Shown: piece by piece, positions 48,956-61,090 of the stretch
How the letters are laid out: each line of letters opens with the position of its first letter
How positions within the stretch are numbered: the first letter of the stretch is position 1
NCBI GenBank assembly: GCA_022818135.1
Contig: JAFMSR010000009.1
Span: 17,196,077-17,260,076 of the forward strand
DNA length: 64,000 nucleotides
From: Saxidomus purpurata
Taxonomy: Eukaryota; Mollusca; Bivalvia; Venerida; Veneridae
Reading direction: 5' to 3'
Notes under the pieces: generated by a model
The model's input: the letters and a program-made list of their open reading frames with translations, nothing else
What the model was told of the DNA's origin: nothing
Database searches by the model: none
Position numbers and translations under genes: made by a program

Positions 48956-49484
48956 CTTACCTCGCATTTAGTATATGGTTTGTGTCTGGGAAATTGAAAG
49001 AATATTTCCGCTTCTCGGATAAAAATTAGTATAATACTTGTTACATGATATCATATTGTCGCAAAAGAGCTTTGTGAGTCAAACTGTGTGTGTAACATTA
49101 GCGATCTTAAAAATGGCTTACCTACCTTTCAAATTAACTTCGAAGTCAATTCAAAGGTCCATTCACATTAAGTGATGCTTAATTATTACGTTCTCCTCGG
49201 CAATTAACTGAACTTTGTTGAACTGTTGCGACAAAAATCAGCAGTTTTGAAAGATAAACAACACAAAATCAGATACTTTAAGAAAATAATAGGTTTATTA
49301 CCAGAGAAACAAGTTCCAAATTTGTAACAGGACATAAACGGCATAACAAAGAATGGTGTACAACATTTTTCAAGGTCTCAACAATATCCCCAGAAGCAGC
49401 AGCATTGCTTTATTCAAGTATTCATTTTTTTGTTTCATGTCACTTGATGAAACATTTTTCCTTGTTTTCCTAGTATTAATGGCA
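48956..49484. other. X-cassette spacer
   Basis: Match of 963-1494. No gene. Confidence 0.5.
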
Positions 49485-49935
49485 ACCAAAATGCTTCGTT
49501 TGAGCCAAGCAAACAAAAGGCTCTTTCTTCGCAAAATTAAAAACGCTTTGTTTAATCCAGGTGATCAAAAGGCTCTATCTTAACAAAAGCGCTTTGTTTC
49601 ATCTTTTTGAAGCCTTAATAACAAAAACGCTTTGTTTCAACCTGGTGACCAAAAGGCTTTATTTTAAAGACTTAAACGCTTTTTCATCCTTGATGACCAA
49701 AAGGCTTTAGCTTCACAACAAAAACGGTTTGGTTCAGTCTGGTGACCAAATGGCTTTATATTGGCAATCGAACGACTTTGTGTAATCCTTTTTTTCAAAA
49801 GGCATCATTTAAGCAACCAAATCGATGATTTGTTCATCCTAGTGGTCAAAGAGGTTAACTTCAGTAACGTTTGATTTTGGTAACCAGAATCTTAATGTAT
49901 CTTATCAACAAAGCTTTTTGTTTTATCATTGTGGC
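49485..49935. repeat. 49-bp minisatellite
   Basis: Same degenerate array as at 1495-1995, without the extra block found at 36.6 kb. The frame at 49353-49583 runs into the array and is not coding. Confidence 0.75.
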
Positions 49936-52599
49936 GAAATTACTTTATTTCAGCAGCAAAAATACTAAGGAATCCATTGGCATTTACACTTTCTTCCATA
50001 ATACTCGCCTTCAATACAAAACAGACCCTAAACTAGATATATAATTTACATGGTACTGTTTAAGCATAGTGTTCTATTTGAAAGTTGTCGTCCTATAAAA
50101 CGGTGTAGGGTTAAAACCAATATCTCGCTACCTAATGCATCAAACACGGTGCGTAATAAAAACAAATTGTGTACTTCTGTGCGTTTACAAATGGAATAAA
50201 GTGTATAAAATACATATTCACAAACCTAGGGAGTACAGTGGACATATTCAAAACACACCTTTAATAATAACCTTTTATTCAAAACTATACGTTTAAGAAC
50301 TTTCAAGTCTATCATAATCCTTGAATAATAAAGGAAATCAAGACAAAAAATCACGAATTGTGTCTAAGGCACTCTTGTGCATCCCAGTTCTAAAGTCGTA
50401 ACTTGAGAAAACATAGCTGATATAATTAAAAAATCATTTTAGCTACATACATGTTTTATATGCAAGTACATAGTGTGTATACTACATGTATATTTACAAG
50501 AAAGGATATAAATATATGGGCCAAGTATAAGTATACACAAATTCATCCTAGTGAGTCTGCTATCTATACTTCGGTTTCGCATGATCAAACCTTTGTCATC
50601 TTTCTAAAACAATATATGCTGAAAATCATGTGTAAATGGCCTAGAAAACGGTCACAATAATTAGCTAAAAGCTTAGTTTGAAGCTTCGTAAACAGTTTTT
50701 CTTCCTTTTGCTATAACTTTTTTCTGCCAATAGCTGAACTATCAACTATTTGGATCGACCAATGTTATCAGAATTATCATACAAATTTCTACATGTTAAA
50801 AACTGCATGCATTGTATGAAATGATCAAAGGAACCGATTGACTACATTTGTATTATCAAAGCAGTATTTGTATCAGTTCATATTTCAAAGCAGATTCTCT
50901 CATAAATAGCAGTATTGATATCACATTGATATAGTTTATTGCACACTGTAGATGTATTGCACTTCATAACAAGATAAATGTTCACTGATAGACGGTAAAC
51001 TGGATGGGATTTGGTCAAATTTGGCACAAACAAAATCACAGTGATTTCCCCACTTGCATTTTTTACACGAGACTAAAGACTAAGTAATAAAAACTGTCTG
51101 GTTCATTGTAATGCGGCTTCAGCTGCTGAGTCCCGATTCCTTGGAACTACAACAGTACTGAAAGAACCAGTCTAGAAGGGATCAAACCGTATTTCATTTA
51201 CAAGTTCATTCATTTTACCAGTTTATATTCAGAAAACCATGATATAAAATAAGACATAGCAAAAGTTAATATCAAATCTTAAAACAATCACACAAATAAC
51301 ACATTATCTATCTCTTGTTGCATTTTCCTTGTAAATGAAACCGTCATCAAAAGCATTTCCCCTATTTTAAACATTTTTCATCCAAACTGTATCCATGTTC
51401 GGTCACACGCATAAATGTATACAAATTTCCACTTAACCTGAAATAAATCAATAGTAAAGTTCAATTTTTTATTTCATCCGAATAATAAAACGCATACAAC
51501 TGATAGTGTACTAAAACGTTCTGTCCAGTACCGTACTTTGGGTTTTTTTCGTCTCGACAAGTTTTCGCCGTCTTTACCTAAAAATTAGTGGGTTTATTTT
51601 GGTACGTGTAGTTTTCGCCATCTAGAATGGTGGCGAAAATTTATCGAATTATCCAATAAAATCCAAAAGCAAATGTTAATAACATGGACATTTTGGACAT
51701 CGAGTATCCTACGGAAGTTAGTCTAACGCACCTTTAAGGCTCATCAGTAGGATCGTAGGAGTTGTTCCTCTTTTACGGGACAGTAACAATTTCTTATACA
51801 ACACTTCCACTGAATTATTTATTTTACCTACCCATCCATAGCGGTAATAAAAACTAATCCCATTTGATTAGTTTTTGTTGACAAAAGAGATAAAAGAGTT
51901 CATGGCAAGCAACATCCAGTCCTTTGTGATCTAAGAGTTCAATGCAAATTACACAGCTCAATGCACTTTAAGTGATGTTACTCTTCAAAGTGACCGTGAT
52001 GTTACCCTTCAAAGTGACCGTCATAATTTTAAGAGATTTAACACTGACTTATACTCATAGAAAAATAAATATTACTAAAGATATACATGTAGCTAAATCA
52101 AGTTTCGGTGCAATAATCTTCTTTACATCTTGCTTGACCATAAAGCGTTATGACCATGTTAACGTGAAAAGAGCAATTTTGCCTACGTACAAAGAAAAAC
52201 ATCAAACATCCTTAATTTCGCACATAGAAGCATGTTAACAAAACATCAATGCATCATCAATATATCTGTTGGTTGTCTCCTTTTCAATTTCTTCTTCGTC
52301 AGGATAATCAAAAGAAATAAAGAGATCGTAGACAAAAATATAAGCGCGGGGACGTAAACATGTGTACCCAAAGAAAATAAGTATGCATTCGATTACAAAA
52401 GATTGCTCATAAGAAACATGAAAAAAACAATTTCATTTTCTAATTTAATCTCTAGCAACTTAAGCTGTGTGAATAAAAATTGTCTACAAAATTACTAAGC
52501 AGTGTTATATATTTCTAGAAAACATTAAGTGCATGCAAAGAACCTGGAAATAAAATTTAAAAATTAAAAGAGGATGTAACCGAGAATTAAGTGCTTCCA
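49936..52599. other. X-cassette body, third copy
   Basis: Match of 1996-4829. It shares with that copy the tandem duplication of 'gttacccttcaaagtgacc' (51972-52022) and an 88-codon frame at 51972-52238 that is interrupted in the other two copies. No supportable gene. Confidence 0.55.
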
Positions 52600-53470
52600 T
52601 ATGTTTTCAAGATATTTTGCATGTAGCACTGCCTAGTGGACCTCATCAAGGATTGTTCAAATTATGACCATTGTGTCAAAAATGACACCGCCTGGCGGGT
52701 CACTTGATTTTACATAGGCTTATTTTAGAAAAAAATCTCTGAAACCACTAGGCCTAGGGTTTAGATATTTAGCATATATTATTGCCTAGTGGATCTCTAC
52801 AAAGATTGTCCAAATTAAGATCCCTGTGCAGGGGGTCTCTTGATTTTATATAGGAAAAGCTTTTAAGATCTGAAACCACTAGGCCTAGAGCAAGAGACTT
52901 CTACTACGATTGTTCAAATAATGACCATTGTGTAAAAAATGACACCGACTGGTGGGTCACATGATTTTTCATCTAGAGGCTTATATAGGAAATAAATTTC
53001 TTCTCTGAAACCACTAGTCCTAGGGTTTTGATATTTAGCATGTAGCATTGCCTAGTGGAACTCTACCCAAATTGTTCAAAAGTATGGCCCCTGCGCTAGG
53101 GTCAATTGATTTTATATAGGCTAGTTCGGAAAAACTTCTTATCTGAAACCACAAGACATATATTTTAGATATTTAGCATGTAGCTTTGCCTAGTTGACCT
53201 TTACCAAGACTGTTGAAATTAAGACTAACCTGTCATAATTGACTCTGCCCGAGGGGTCACTCGATTTTACATAGGCTTATATAAGGAAAACTTAAAAACT
53301 CACTGTCTTAAATCACAAGGTCAAGAGCTTAGATATTTGAACTGTTGCATTGTGTAGACAAATGATGTCCCCCGTGTCAAAATTGACCTTTCTTGTAATG
53401 TGATTGTTTACCTTCTTTTATAGCCAATAGTAGGCAGATGAGCGATATAGTAGTTATCATGACCACCATC
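52600..53470 (+). repeat. Repeat family B, hairpin end lost
   Basis: Tandem cores present, but the terminal palindrome is deleted: 'gatgagcgatatag' runs straight into 'tagttatcatgaccacc' (about 53437-53468). Confidence 0.6.
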
Positions 53471-54644
53471 ATTTATTTTTTTGACTTTCTAAGACATTGT
53501 ATAAAATGTATATTAGGTTTACACTCTTCCTGAACACAATAATATCTTTTTAAATGTTGAAAGATTTTTGCAAATGAAATTCCAGCTTTTGTCAGGCGCT
53601 ACCTTAACTGAACATTTTTACGAATGTTATTTACTTCATGCCAAACTTAAATGCTCGTTGTGTGAGGATTTGGGATTTTTACATTCTTGCAGGTTTATGA
53701 CGGTTGTGTTCGCGCCCGTTATATTCGTAAATAATGGGAAGACCTATAATCAAGTATTTCCCAGAAAATCATACACTGAACATATTCAGTAGTAAATTTT
53801 TAAGACAGGAAATCTTTATTTAATTAGCATTTGTGCTCCACGTAAACATCAAATACAATGTACTCATCAATTATGATTGTTTTCAGGTATATAGATTTGT
53901 ATTTTCCCACTCTGATATATTAGAAAATAAGCCAAAAAGACGCTTATTTCTACAGTGTAAACGGGTGTCAACGTTTTGAGTAGGGTTTAATTCCAATATT
54001 TGACTAAAAAGGATTTTTACAGATTCTCTTTATATTCAATAAGAATAAAACTGCTATACAAATTCACGTATTTTAGTTAAAGATAACTGAAAAGGAGTGT
54101 GATATATGTGGCCACAGGGTGGAGACAGACTTGTGTATTCACAGTAGGGGTCTTAGCAAATGGTATTTACAAAGAGTAAATTTCTACTATCTGGCAAGCT
54201 TTTACAAAATAGGCCGAGATATTGTACAGTATGATCAAGTTTTGTAACTGGGTAAATGATACTCAGGTTAAGTATGGGATAAAAATACTCCAGATAATAA
54301 TAATAACCAGAATTTTCTGTAGCAAATCTTGGATTGAATTTTTGTCATCGAACTACCATGAATTCATACTAACCGAAACAACAAAGACCTGACCTTAAAC
54401 GTTCACAAAATACATGATCTAGCTTCAGATAACATCTCTCGAGAAATTTTCAGTAAACAATTAATCCCATAGACTCATCTTCTTTATTTCAAGGACCATC
54501 ATAACTCTGACATGTCTTACTAGATTGTCTTGTTACCGTATCTGATGCATCTAATACAAGAGAGATTATCCGAAATTAACTACTATATATACATGTATTA
54601 CCTAGAAAATCTGTGTTGAAAAATAATCACTATTCAACTTTTTA
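53471..54644. other. X-cassette right part with promoter-block duplicate
   Basis: Matches 5746-7004; the promoter-like duplicate is about 53575-53960. No gene. Confidence 0.5.
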
Positions 54645-56370
54645 ATCCACCAACTAATTTTCACCATTCAGGTGTCTTAACTCGCAAGAATATGTGTAGC
54701 CATGGTATTTCATATTATATTCATATAAGTTACAACCATAAACGTTTGACGATATAGTCAATACAGGCATAACATCAGCCTAACTGTAAGACCTAAATGC
54801 TTTAAAAAAGCAAAGGACAAAATACTTACAAAAATGTATTCATATAACTACACATGAAGCCTAGATTTAAAAGAATAATTGTACCGGCGCTATTTCACAC
54901 TGTGTCATGAAGCCTTACTTCACAATAACATTTTACTGTGCTATTTCATGGACGAGCGTTATCTACATCATGCCAAACTAAATAGCGACGTTGAACGAAG
55001 ATAAAATCAACAAGTAGTTTTTGTAGCCTGGCAGGTATATGAAATCCTTTTTTATGTCTGTTGGTTAATGATAAGAAGCATGAGTAGATATTTCCTAGAA
55101 ATCAAACACTTAATCTAATTTATTTCCAGGATGTTTTCCGTCCCACCCTGATTTATGAGGAAAAAAGCTAAATAAGTTACTTATTTCTAGAGTGTAGCTG
55201 GAGTCCACTTTCTGGGTACGCAAGTCAAAGACATTATATTCGACGTCGCTTACTGTGCTACCATTACAATTGCTTGAACTTCTTACATGCATATAATTTA
55301 CACCCTTTCATGGACTTAACATATATTATTCTGATAATTATGACATGATTTTCCGTTGAAATACAAATGAAAAAACTATTGCATGTACACGTAAATAACA
55401 TGTACGTTCCTTTTGAAAGAGGATATTTTTTGAAACAATGTGTTTTTCACGACAATTTTCTAAAAATGTCATTTTATTCAAGTAAAAACTAGGCTATAAA
55501 AAGAGTAAGATAGTAAGAACACTAAACTGAAAGATTAACACGCACGGCCAAATTGCTGTAATATGTTACTGCATGAAATTTGCAAATAAAATCAATCTGT
55601 CATTTGCTTTGAAATGTCAATTATATTTTATGTTTATTCAGATCAACACGTTCGTATTGCGTGAGGCAGTTCTTTCCTACCGGAGGATAACACTTACACT
55701 TTTTAATGGCACTCTCCTTTTAAAGCTACTCGTTCGCAGTTTCCGGTGTCAAATTATTTTTCTCAAAATTGATTTATTAAAACATAAAATGTTATAGTTA
55801 ATGCTAGAACACAAATGAAAATCAACATAGCAGTTCAAAATGTCGGCACATTTGGTTGACGACACCGCTACACTATATGTTAGTTGGGATTTCAATGCGT
55901 TTGCAGCGCTAAATATGATTTGGTAACTTAAAAATTGTAATTTTGTTCTAAAACTTGTTCATTTAAGACAGTTTAAATACTACAATCTGAGAGCGAGTTG
56001 CTTTTACACCGACCTATGTACGAAGATAATTTATCGACCATTTTAATGTAGATATGCTATCTATATACGTTTTAATGAGTGACACGAATATACGAATTTA
56101 CAAAGTTAAAACCATAACAATAAATAAACACTGTTAAATATACAATGTAAGAGTGGTGAAGCTTGTTTTGCTACGCTCTTTAAATCTAAACAGAAATCCT
56201 ACCATTATTTAAAGTAGGAACAACATAGCGGTACGTCAGTTTCTCTCTTGCTACTACGCGACATATTAATATATTTTGGTCAGGCGTGAAATTGTGTGGT
56301 TATACTGTAGCTACTGGTATATTGAGCTAATACGTATGTTTGATTTTAATTTTTGTTTTGAAAATTAAAC
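54645..56370 (+). promoter_or_regulatory. Conserved upstream/promoter-side block of lectin copy 5
   Basis: Close to the blocks of genes 1-3. STAT-type TTCCTAGAA at 55092-55100; proximal 'acatattaatatatttt', 'ggttatactgtagctactgg' and 'ttttgaaaattaaac' before the ATG. The promoter looks intact even though the coding frame has a nonsense codon. Confidence 0.5.
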
Positions 56371-57147
56371 ATGGAATTGTTACGCTGTGAATACTAACAT
56401 TTATGTTATTTACTGTACATCATTGTATCTGCTGCTACCTGTGCACCTGTGACGGACGGTAATGGCGTTGAAGAAGAAGATTTGAATGGTGAAATGTTAT
56501 TTAAACTTGGAGAAAAACTGAAATTACCAAGATTACAACTTCTTGGTAGGACTATCGAAAATTTAGAGAAAAAGATTGAAGTAAAAATGTGCGACCTTCA
56601 TCATTGCACGGCATGGACTCAGTGGCAGGGTTGTGACGCTAGACCGGGTCAGTTTGGCTCCAAATTTAGAACCCGTCAGTGCGGGGTTAATTCAACCACT
56701 TGTGAATTGGACACTAATAGTATAATAGAGAAAGAGTCTAGCATCTGTATCGGATATTGTCCAAAAGAGTATAATGTGACAAAAAATGGTTATTGTATGA
56801 AGCTGTATGCTGATCAAACTCGCACTCGTGATGCTGCTGAACAGCAATGCAAGAAGGATGGTGGTCATCTAATTAACATAGATTCCGAGGTTAAATATGG
56901 TGATATTAACAGTCTGCTACAAGGTTTTACAAGCAGAATCTATGTAGATGGACGTAGGGAGGATGTCAGCTCACCGTTTGAGTTCACGTACGGTTCGCAG
57001 AATAGTTACTTTAAATGGTTACCTGGTAACCCAAGCAATAGATCTAGTGAGCTATGTGTATATGTTTATCTGTCTAGTGGCAATGTGGTAATGAATGACT
57101 ATAGTTGTTCAGCTAATTTATACTCTTTATGCGAAATAACTGAGTAG
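56371..57147 (+). pseudogene. TSP1-like/C-type lectin domain gene, copy 5, nonsense codon 9
   Basis: The ATG at 56371 aligns with the starts of the other copies, but codon 9 is TAA (56395-56397) where they have TTA Leu: one T-to-A change inside the signal peptide. The rest of the frame is open to TAG at 57145-57147 and keeps all TSP1-like and lectin cysteines. The sugar site reads NPS, and the WND position reads MND, the closest of the five to canonical. The first later in-frame ATG (about 56491) would give a protein without signal peptide. It is therefore a very young pseudogene, a polymorphic null allele or a base error. SYFKWLPGNPSNRSSELC is distinctive in this copy. Beta-type 3' flank. 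Confidence 0.85.
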
Positions 57148-58044
57148 ACTGAGTATGTACATGCGTTTTAGACGGATGACTGGTGATAAGACAGATAGTT
57201 ATGCAAAATGATGTTCAATTAGATTTGATATTTCTTTTGTTGCTGTACTTTGGCTACAAATTTCCGTCTGAAAGTCATTCTCGAAAGACGAAGATTTGAA
57301 GTCCGAATTCAAATCGTATGACATGAAAAATCAATGTGCTGCCTTCTTAAAAAGATTAATAATGCAACATTTTATTACAAACTATCGGTACGTAAAGCAG
57401 ACGTTTCAATCATTCTGTATATTGGGTGTACATCTGTAGTTTGGAAGCGGGATATTTGTTTTTTAGAAAATTGTGGAATGCAAACACTACTTTTGAATTA
57501 CAGTGTAATACATAGGTCATAAGAAGAATGAATTGTATTAATGCTGTGTATGCATGTATCTAAGTATTTTGTTCTGCTGAATGGTAATTTTGTTTTTGAA
57601 TTGCATATTTTATATATATGTAAATATACTAGTATTTATTTAAATATATGGAATCACAGTTTACTCTGCAGGTTTCAATTCGTTTGAAAATGTTGATATA
57701 AATTACGAAAAAGGAGTGATCTAGGAAAAAGGCGAGTGCACTATGACAAAATATACTTTTTCTGTAGTGTTATAGATTCCAAGAACTTAAATGAACTAGT
57801 TGCTATATTCCGCTGAAGGCACAGTGATATATATTGACCTGCGTCCGTTAAAAGCTGTATCTAAGTACATTTTTGGATGAACTCAATAGAAGCTAAACTT
57901 AGAAACATTGTACTTAAATGGGAATTTAATGTATCCTTTCTAAAAAACCATGTTGCGTCCTTGATAATTTCAGTCAACTATGTACTGTATACTATATATA
58001 TAATATGATTGTCTTTGGGTATAAAACCCTTAAAATGCCGGATA
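57148..58044 (+). other. Beta-type 3' flank of copy 5
   Basis: Matches the flank of gene 3, including 'tggaatcacagtttactctg' and 'gctatattccgc', until 'aaaatgccggatat', where a repeat fragment begins. No gene. Confidence 0.58.
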
Positions 58045-58235
58045 TACCGTATATCGGTTTTTTTCGCGTAAATTAAATTTCGCGATTTTTGGTCTTGTTT
58101 TAATTCTAGCGACTCTAATTTTCGCGATTTTAAAAAAGTTGATTTTGATTTTCGCGTTTTTTTAACTAAGTGCGAGTGCTAAGTAACCAAGTTAACTAAG
58201 TTTACCATGACATCGTTTTATAAATAAAGGAAAGT
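58045..58235. mobile_element. Short insertion rich in 'ttttcgcg' motifs
   Basis: From 'accgtatatcggttttttt' the sequence leaves the beta flank and shows repeated ttttcgcg/tttcgcgatttt words, then rejoins the flank near 'ttcatttataggtcc'. About 200 bases of flank are missing here. It looks like a fragment of a dispersed non-autonomous element; the family is not assigned. Confidence 0.5.
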
Positions 58236-58239
58236 TTCC

Positions 58240-58570
58240 AAAGTGTTTTTCATTTATAGGTCCTTAAACCTGTGATTAGGTAAACTGTGACACAGGGCAC
58301 ATGTTTTGCACACACTTGGTAGATGTCAACTAAGCAACAGAATGTTTAAACTCTAGGCCCAGTTGTTCAAGGCTTTTCCTTTGTAGACCATGAACATTAG
58401 GAGATACCGGGCGGGCAATTTTTGGCTTAATGGCGCATGATTTGAACTTTATCCAGAGGGAATGATCTGAACCAAAATAATGGAAGACGACTTGACAATG
58501 CAGGTAAACACCACTTTTTAAAGCTAATTGTTGACGACGAACGGCGACGGACACGAGCTGATCACACTTG
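58240..58570. repeat. Repeat family C
   Basis: Landmarks 'cacatgttttgcacacactt', 'gagataccgggcgggcaatt' and 'gttgacgacgaacggcgacg'. Confidence 0.6.
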
Positions 58571-58639
58571 CCAAGAAGGAGTATGTTGTACTCGGGTAAA
58601 TTAACATCGGAATATAGTTATTATAGCTGTTCGTCGTTG

Positions 58640-58865
58640 TTGTTGTTGTATTAGTTTAACGCCCATTTCAATCGTATTTCGGTCATTTTAAACAGGCATA
58701 GACTTTACCTAACCGATGCTAGACCCCTATCCTCCATAAGAAAATACCAACTTTCTCACATAGAGACGTGGTCGGTAGCAGGGCCCGAACCCAGGACCTT
58801 CGATCTAATAGAGATTGCAGTGGTTTTAGAACAGCGACTCTAACCACTCGGCCACGAAGGCGGAC
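58640..58865 (-). mobile_element. tRNA-derived SINE, family M
   Basis: Minus-strand head 'cgccttcgtggccgagtggt' near 58860; B-box-like 'gggttcgggccc' near 58785; (CAA)n tail complement at 58636-58649. Confidence 0.8.
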
Positions 58866-58891
58866 TGACCAACCCCCATCACATCTCTAAT

Positions 58892-58921
58892 AAAAAAAAA
58901 AAAAAAAAAAAAAAAAACCCC

Positions 58922-58976
<55 letters not shown>

Positions 58977-58997
58977 AAAAAAAAAAAAAAAAAAAAA
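58892..58997. repeat. Poly(A) tract with two interruptions, probable assembly artefact
   Basis: About 100 A residues broken by a CCCCC run (58918-58922) and one C (58976), followed by low-complexity 'tattttttaattaatttttt'. In the other X units this position holds ~150 bases of unique spacer ('ctttgcaaacagtctaaatt' and so on), all missing here. The replacement of unique sequence by homopolymer suggests a mis-assembled or badly polished stretch. Confidence 0.85.
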
Positions 58998-59019
58998 TAT
59001 TTTTTAATTAATTTTTTAA

Positions 59020-60110
59020 AAAAAGAGTGTCCGTTTCATGCACAGGCGATCCTTAAAAGAGTTTGTTCAAACCCATACAGTCCCTTATATCGCTCACCCG
59101 TGTTCCATTGCTGTTTTTTACATGCAACACATAATATCTTTGGAGCAACTACATGTAGTAAATGGTTGCACAAGGAACGTTCCAATGAATTTTTTTCAAA
59201 ATCTGAGAAATTATTTTGACGTTCGCTAGACATGTCTAAAAACTAGTCCAGCCCCTTTGGATGGTTGTATTCTTTTGGTGAATCAACATTTAACACTCTT
59301 GATAGAGGGTCATATATAATCAGTTGAACATCTGACCAATTGTAACCGAGGTAAAGAATTGTTATGTTTAAAATACAGACATACAGGGAAGCCCCGCACC
59401 TGGGGGCAACCTTTTCGGATGATTCACCTGCAACATTATTTGAAAATGTGACCAGTTGATTTAGAGAATATTTTTTAAAGTTTATTTCATAGACATACAG
59501 GGGAAACTTGTGGTCTACGATTTTTGACAAATCAATATAAAAGAACCATCTTGGTAAAGGGTCTCATAAGAATCATTCCTGTGAAATTATTTGAAAATGT
59601 GATAGACAGTTTTCAAAAGAAATCTTAAAAGTTTACTATATAGACATGTAGGGAAAACTAGCCTCGTTTTCAACAAAACAAATGAATCAAACCACGCTTT
59701 CTGAGAATACGATCTTTTAAGGTTTCTCCTGTACAGATTTATGTTACAAAAACGAACACTTTCGACCCAAGGGACATAATTCGAAGATACTGGCGCAGGA
59801 ACAAATACACATTGTCACATGCAAAATACCAAAGCTTTGAGCCTTGCGGTTTTAGACTAGGAGCTCTTTCCAGTTTTCATTTGTTTACAATACCATCTAA
59901 AATTTTGCATCGCATGTAATTCTTCTAACAATTTGGTAAAGGATCACCAACGATAATTTTTGTATAGTTCAACTACAGTTGGCGCAGTGGTTAAAGTGAA
60001 GATGTCGTTTGAAGTAAAATGTTAACGACACACAACACATGACGACGGACACAGGGTGATCACAGTAGCTCAATGTACGATTAAGTGAGCTAAAACGCTA
60101 CTGACAGCTC
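59020..60110 (+). repeat. Repeat family A
   Basis: As at 47875-48955; starts at 'gagtgtccgtttcatgcaca' directly after the poly(A) tract and ends at the agctca...tgagct hairpin near 60065-60090. Confidence 0.6.
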
Positions 60111-60639
60111 TCTAACATTGCAATTAGTATATGGTTGGTGTCTGGAAAATTGGAGGAATATTTCCGCTTCTGGGATAAAAAATTAGTATAATACTTGTTA
60201 CTGGATATACCCTATTGTCGCAAAAGAGCTTTGTGAGTCAAACTGTGTGTGTAACATAAGCGATCTTAAAAAAGGCTTACCTACCTTTCAAATTAACTTC
60301 TAAGTCAATTCAAAGGTCCATCAACATTAAGTGATGCCTCATTATTACGTTCTCCTCGGCAATTAACTGAAATTTGTTGAACTGTTGCGACAAAAATCAG
60401 CAGTTTTGAAAGAAAAACAACACAAAATCAGATACTTTTAGAAAATAATAGGTTTATTACCAGAGATACAAGTTCCAAATTTGTAACAGGACATAAACGG
60501 CATAACAAAGAATGGTGTACAACATTTTTCAAGGTCTCATCAATATCCTCAGAAGCAGCAGCATTGCTTTATTCAAGTAATCATTTTTTGTTTCATGTCA
60601 CTTGATGAAACATTTTTCCTTGTTTAGTATTAATGGCAA
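60111..60639. other. X-cassette spacer
   Basis: Match of 963-1494. No gene. Confidence 0.5.
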
Positions 60640-61090
60640 CCAAAATGCTTCGTTTGAGCCAAGCAACCAACAGGCTCTTTCTTCCCGAAATTAAAAACGC
60701 TTTGTTTAATCCAGGTGATCAAAAGGCTCTATCTTAACAAAAGCGCTTTGTTTCATCTTTTTAAAGCCTTAAAAACAAAAACGCCTTGTTTCATCCTGGT
60801 GGCCAAAATGTTTTATTTTAACGACTAAAACGCTTTTTCATCTTTGATGACCAAAACGGCTTTAGCTTCACAACAAAAACGGTTTGGTTCAGCCTGGTGA
60901 CCAAATGGCTTTATATTGGCAATCAAAACACTTTGTGTAATTCTAATTTTCAAAAGGCATTATTTAAGCAACCAAATCGATGATTTGTTCATCCTAGTGG
61001 TCAAAAAGGTTAACTTAAGTAACGTTTGGTTTTGGTAACCAGAATCTTAATGTATCTAATCAACAAAGCATTTTGTTTTATCATTGTGGC
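60640..61090. repeat. 49-bp minisatellite
   Basis: Fourth copy of the degenerate array, structured like the one at 49485-49935. Confidence 0.75.

Noticed and set aside
56449..57147. Copy 5 as an intact 232-residue protein starting at 56449
   Set aside because: That start is a GTG codon inside the homologous frame, just after the signal peptide. The true homologous ATG is at 56371 and is followed by an in-frame stop.
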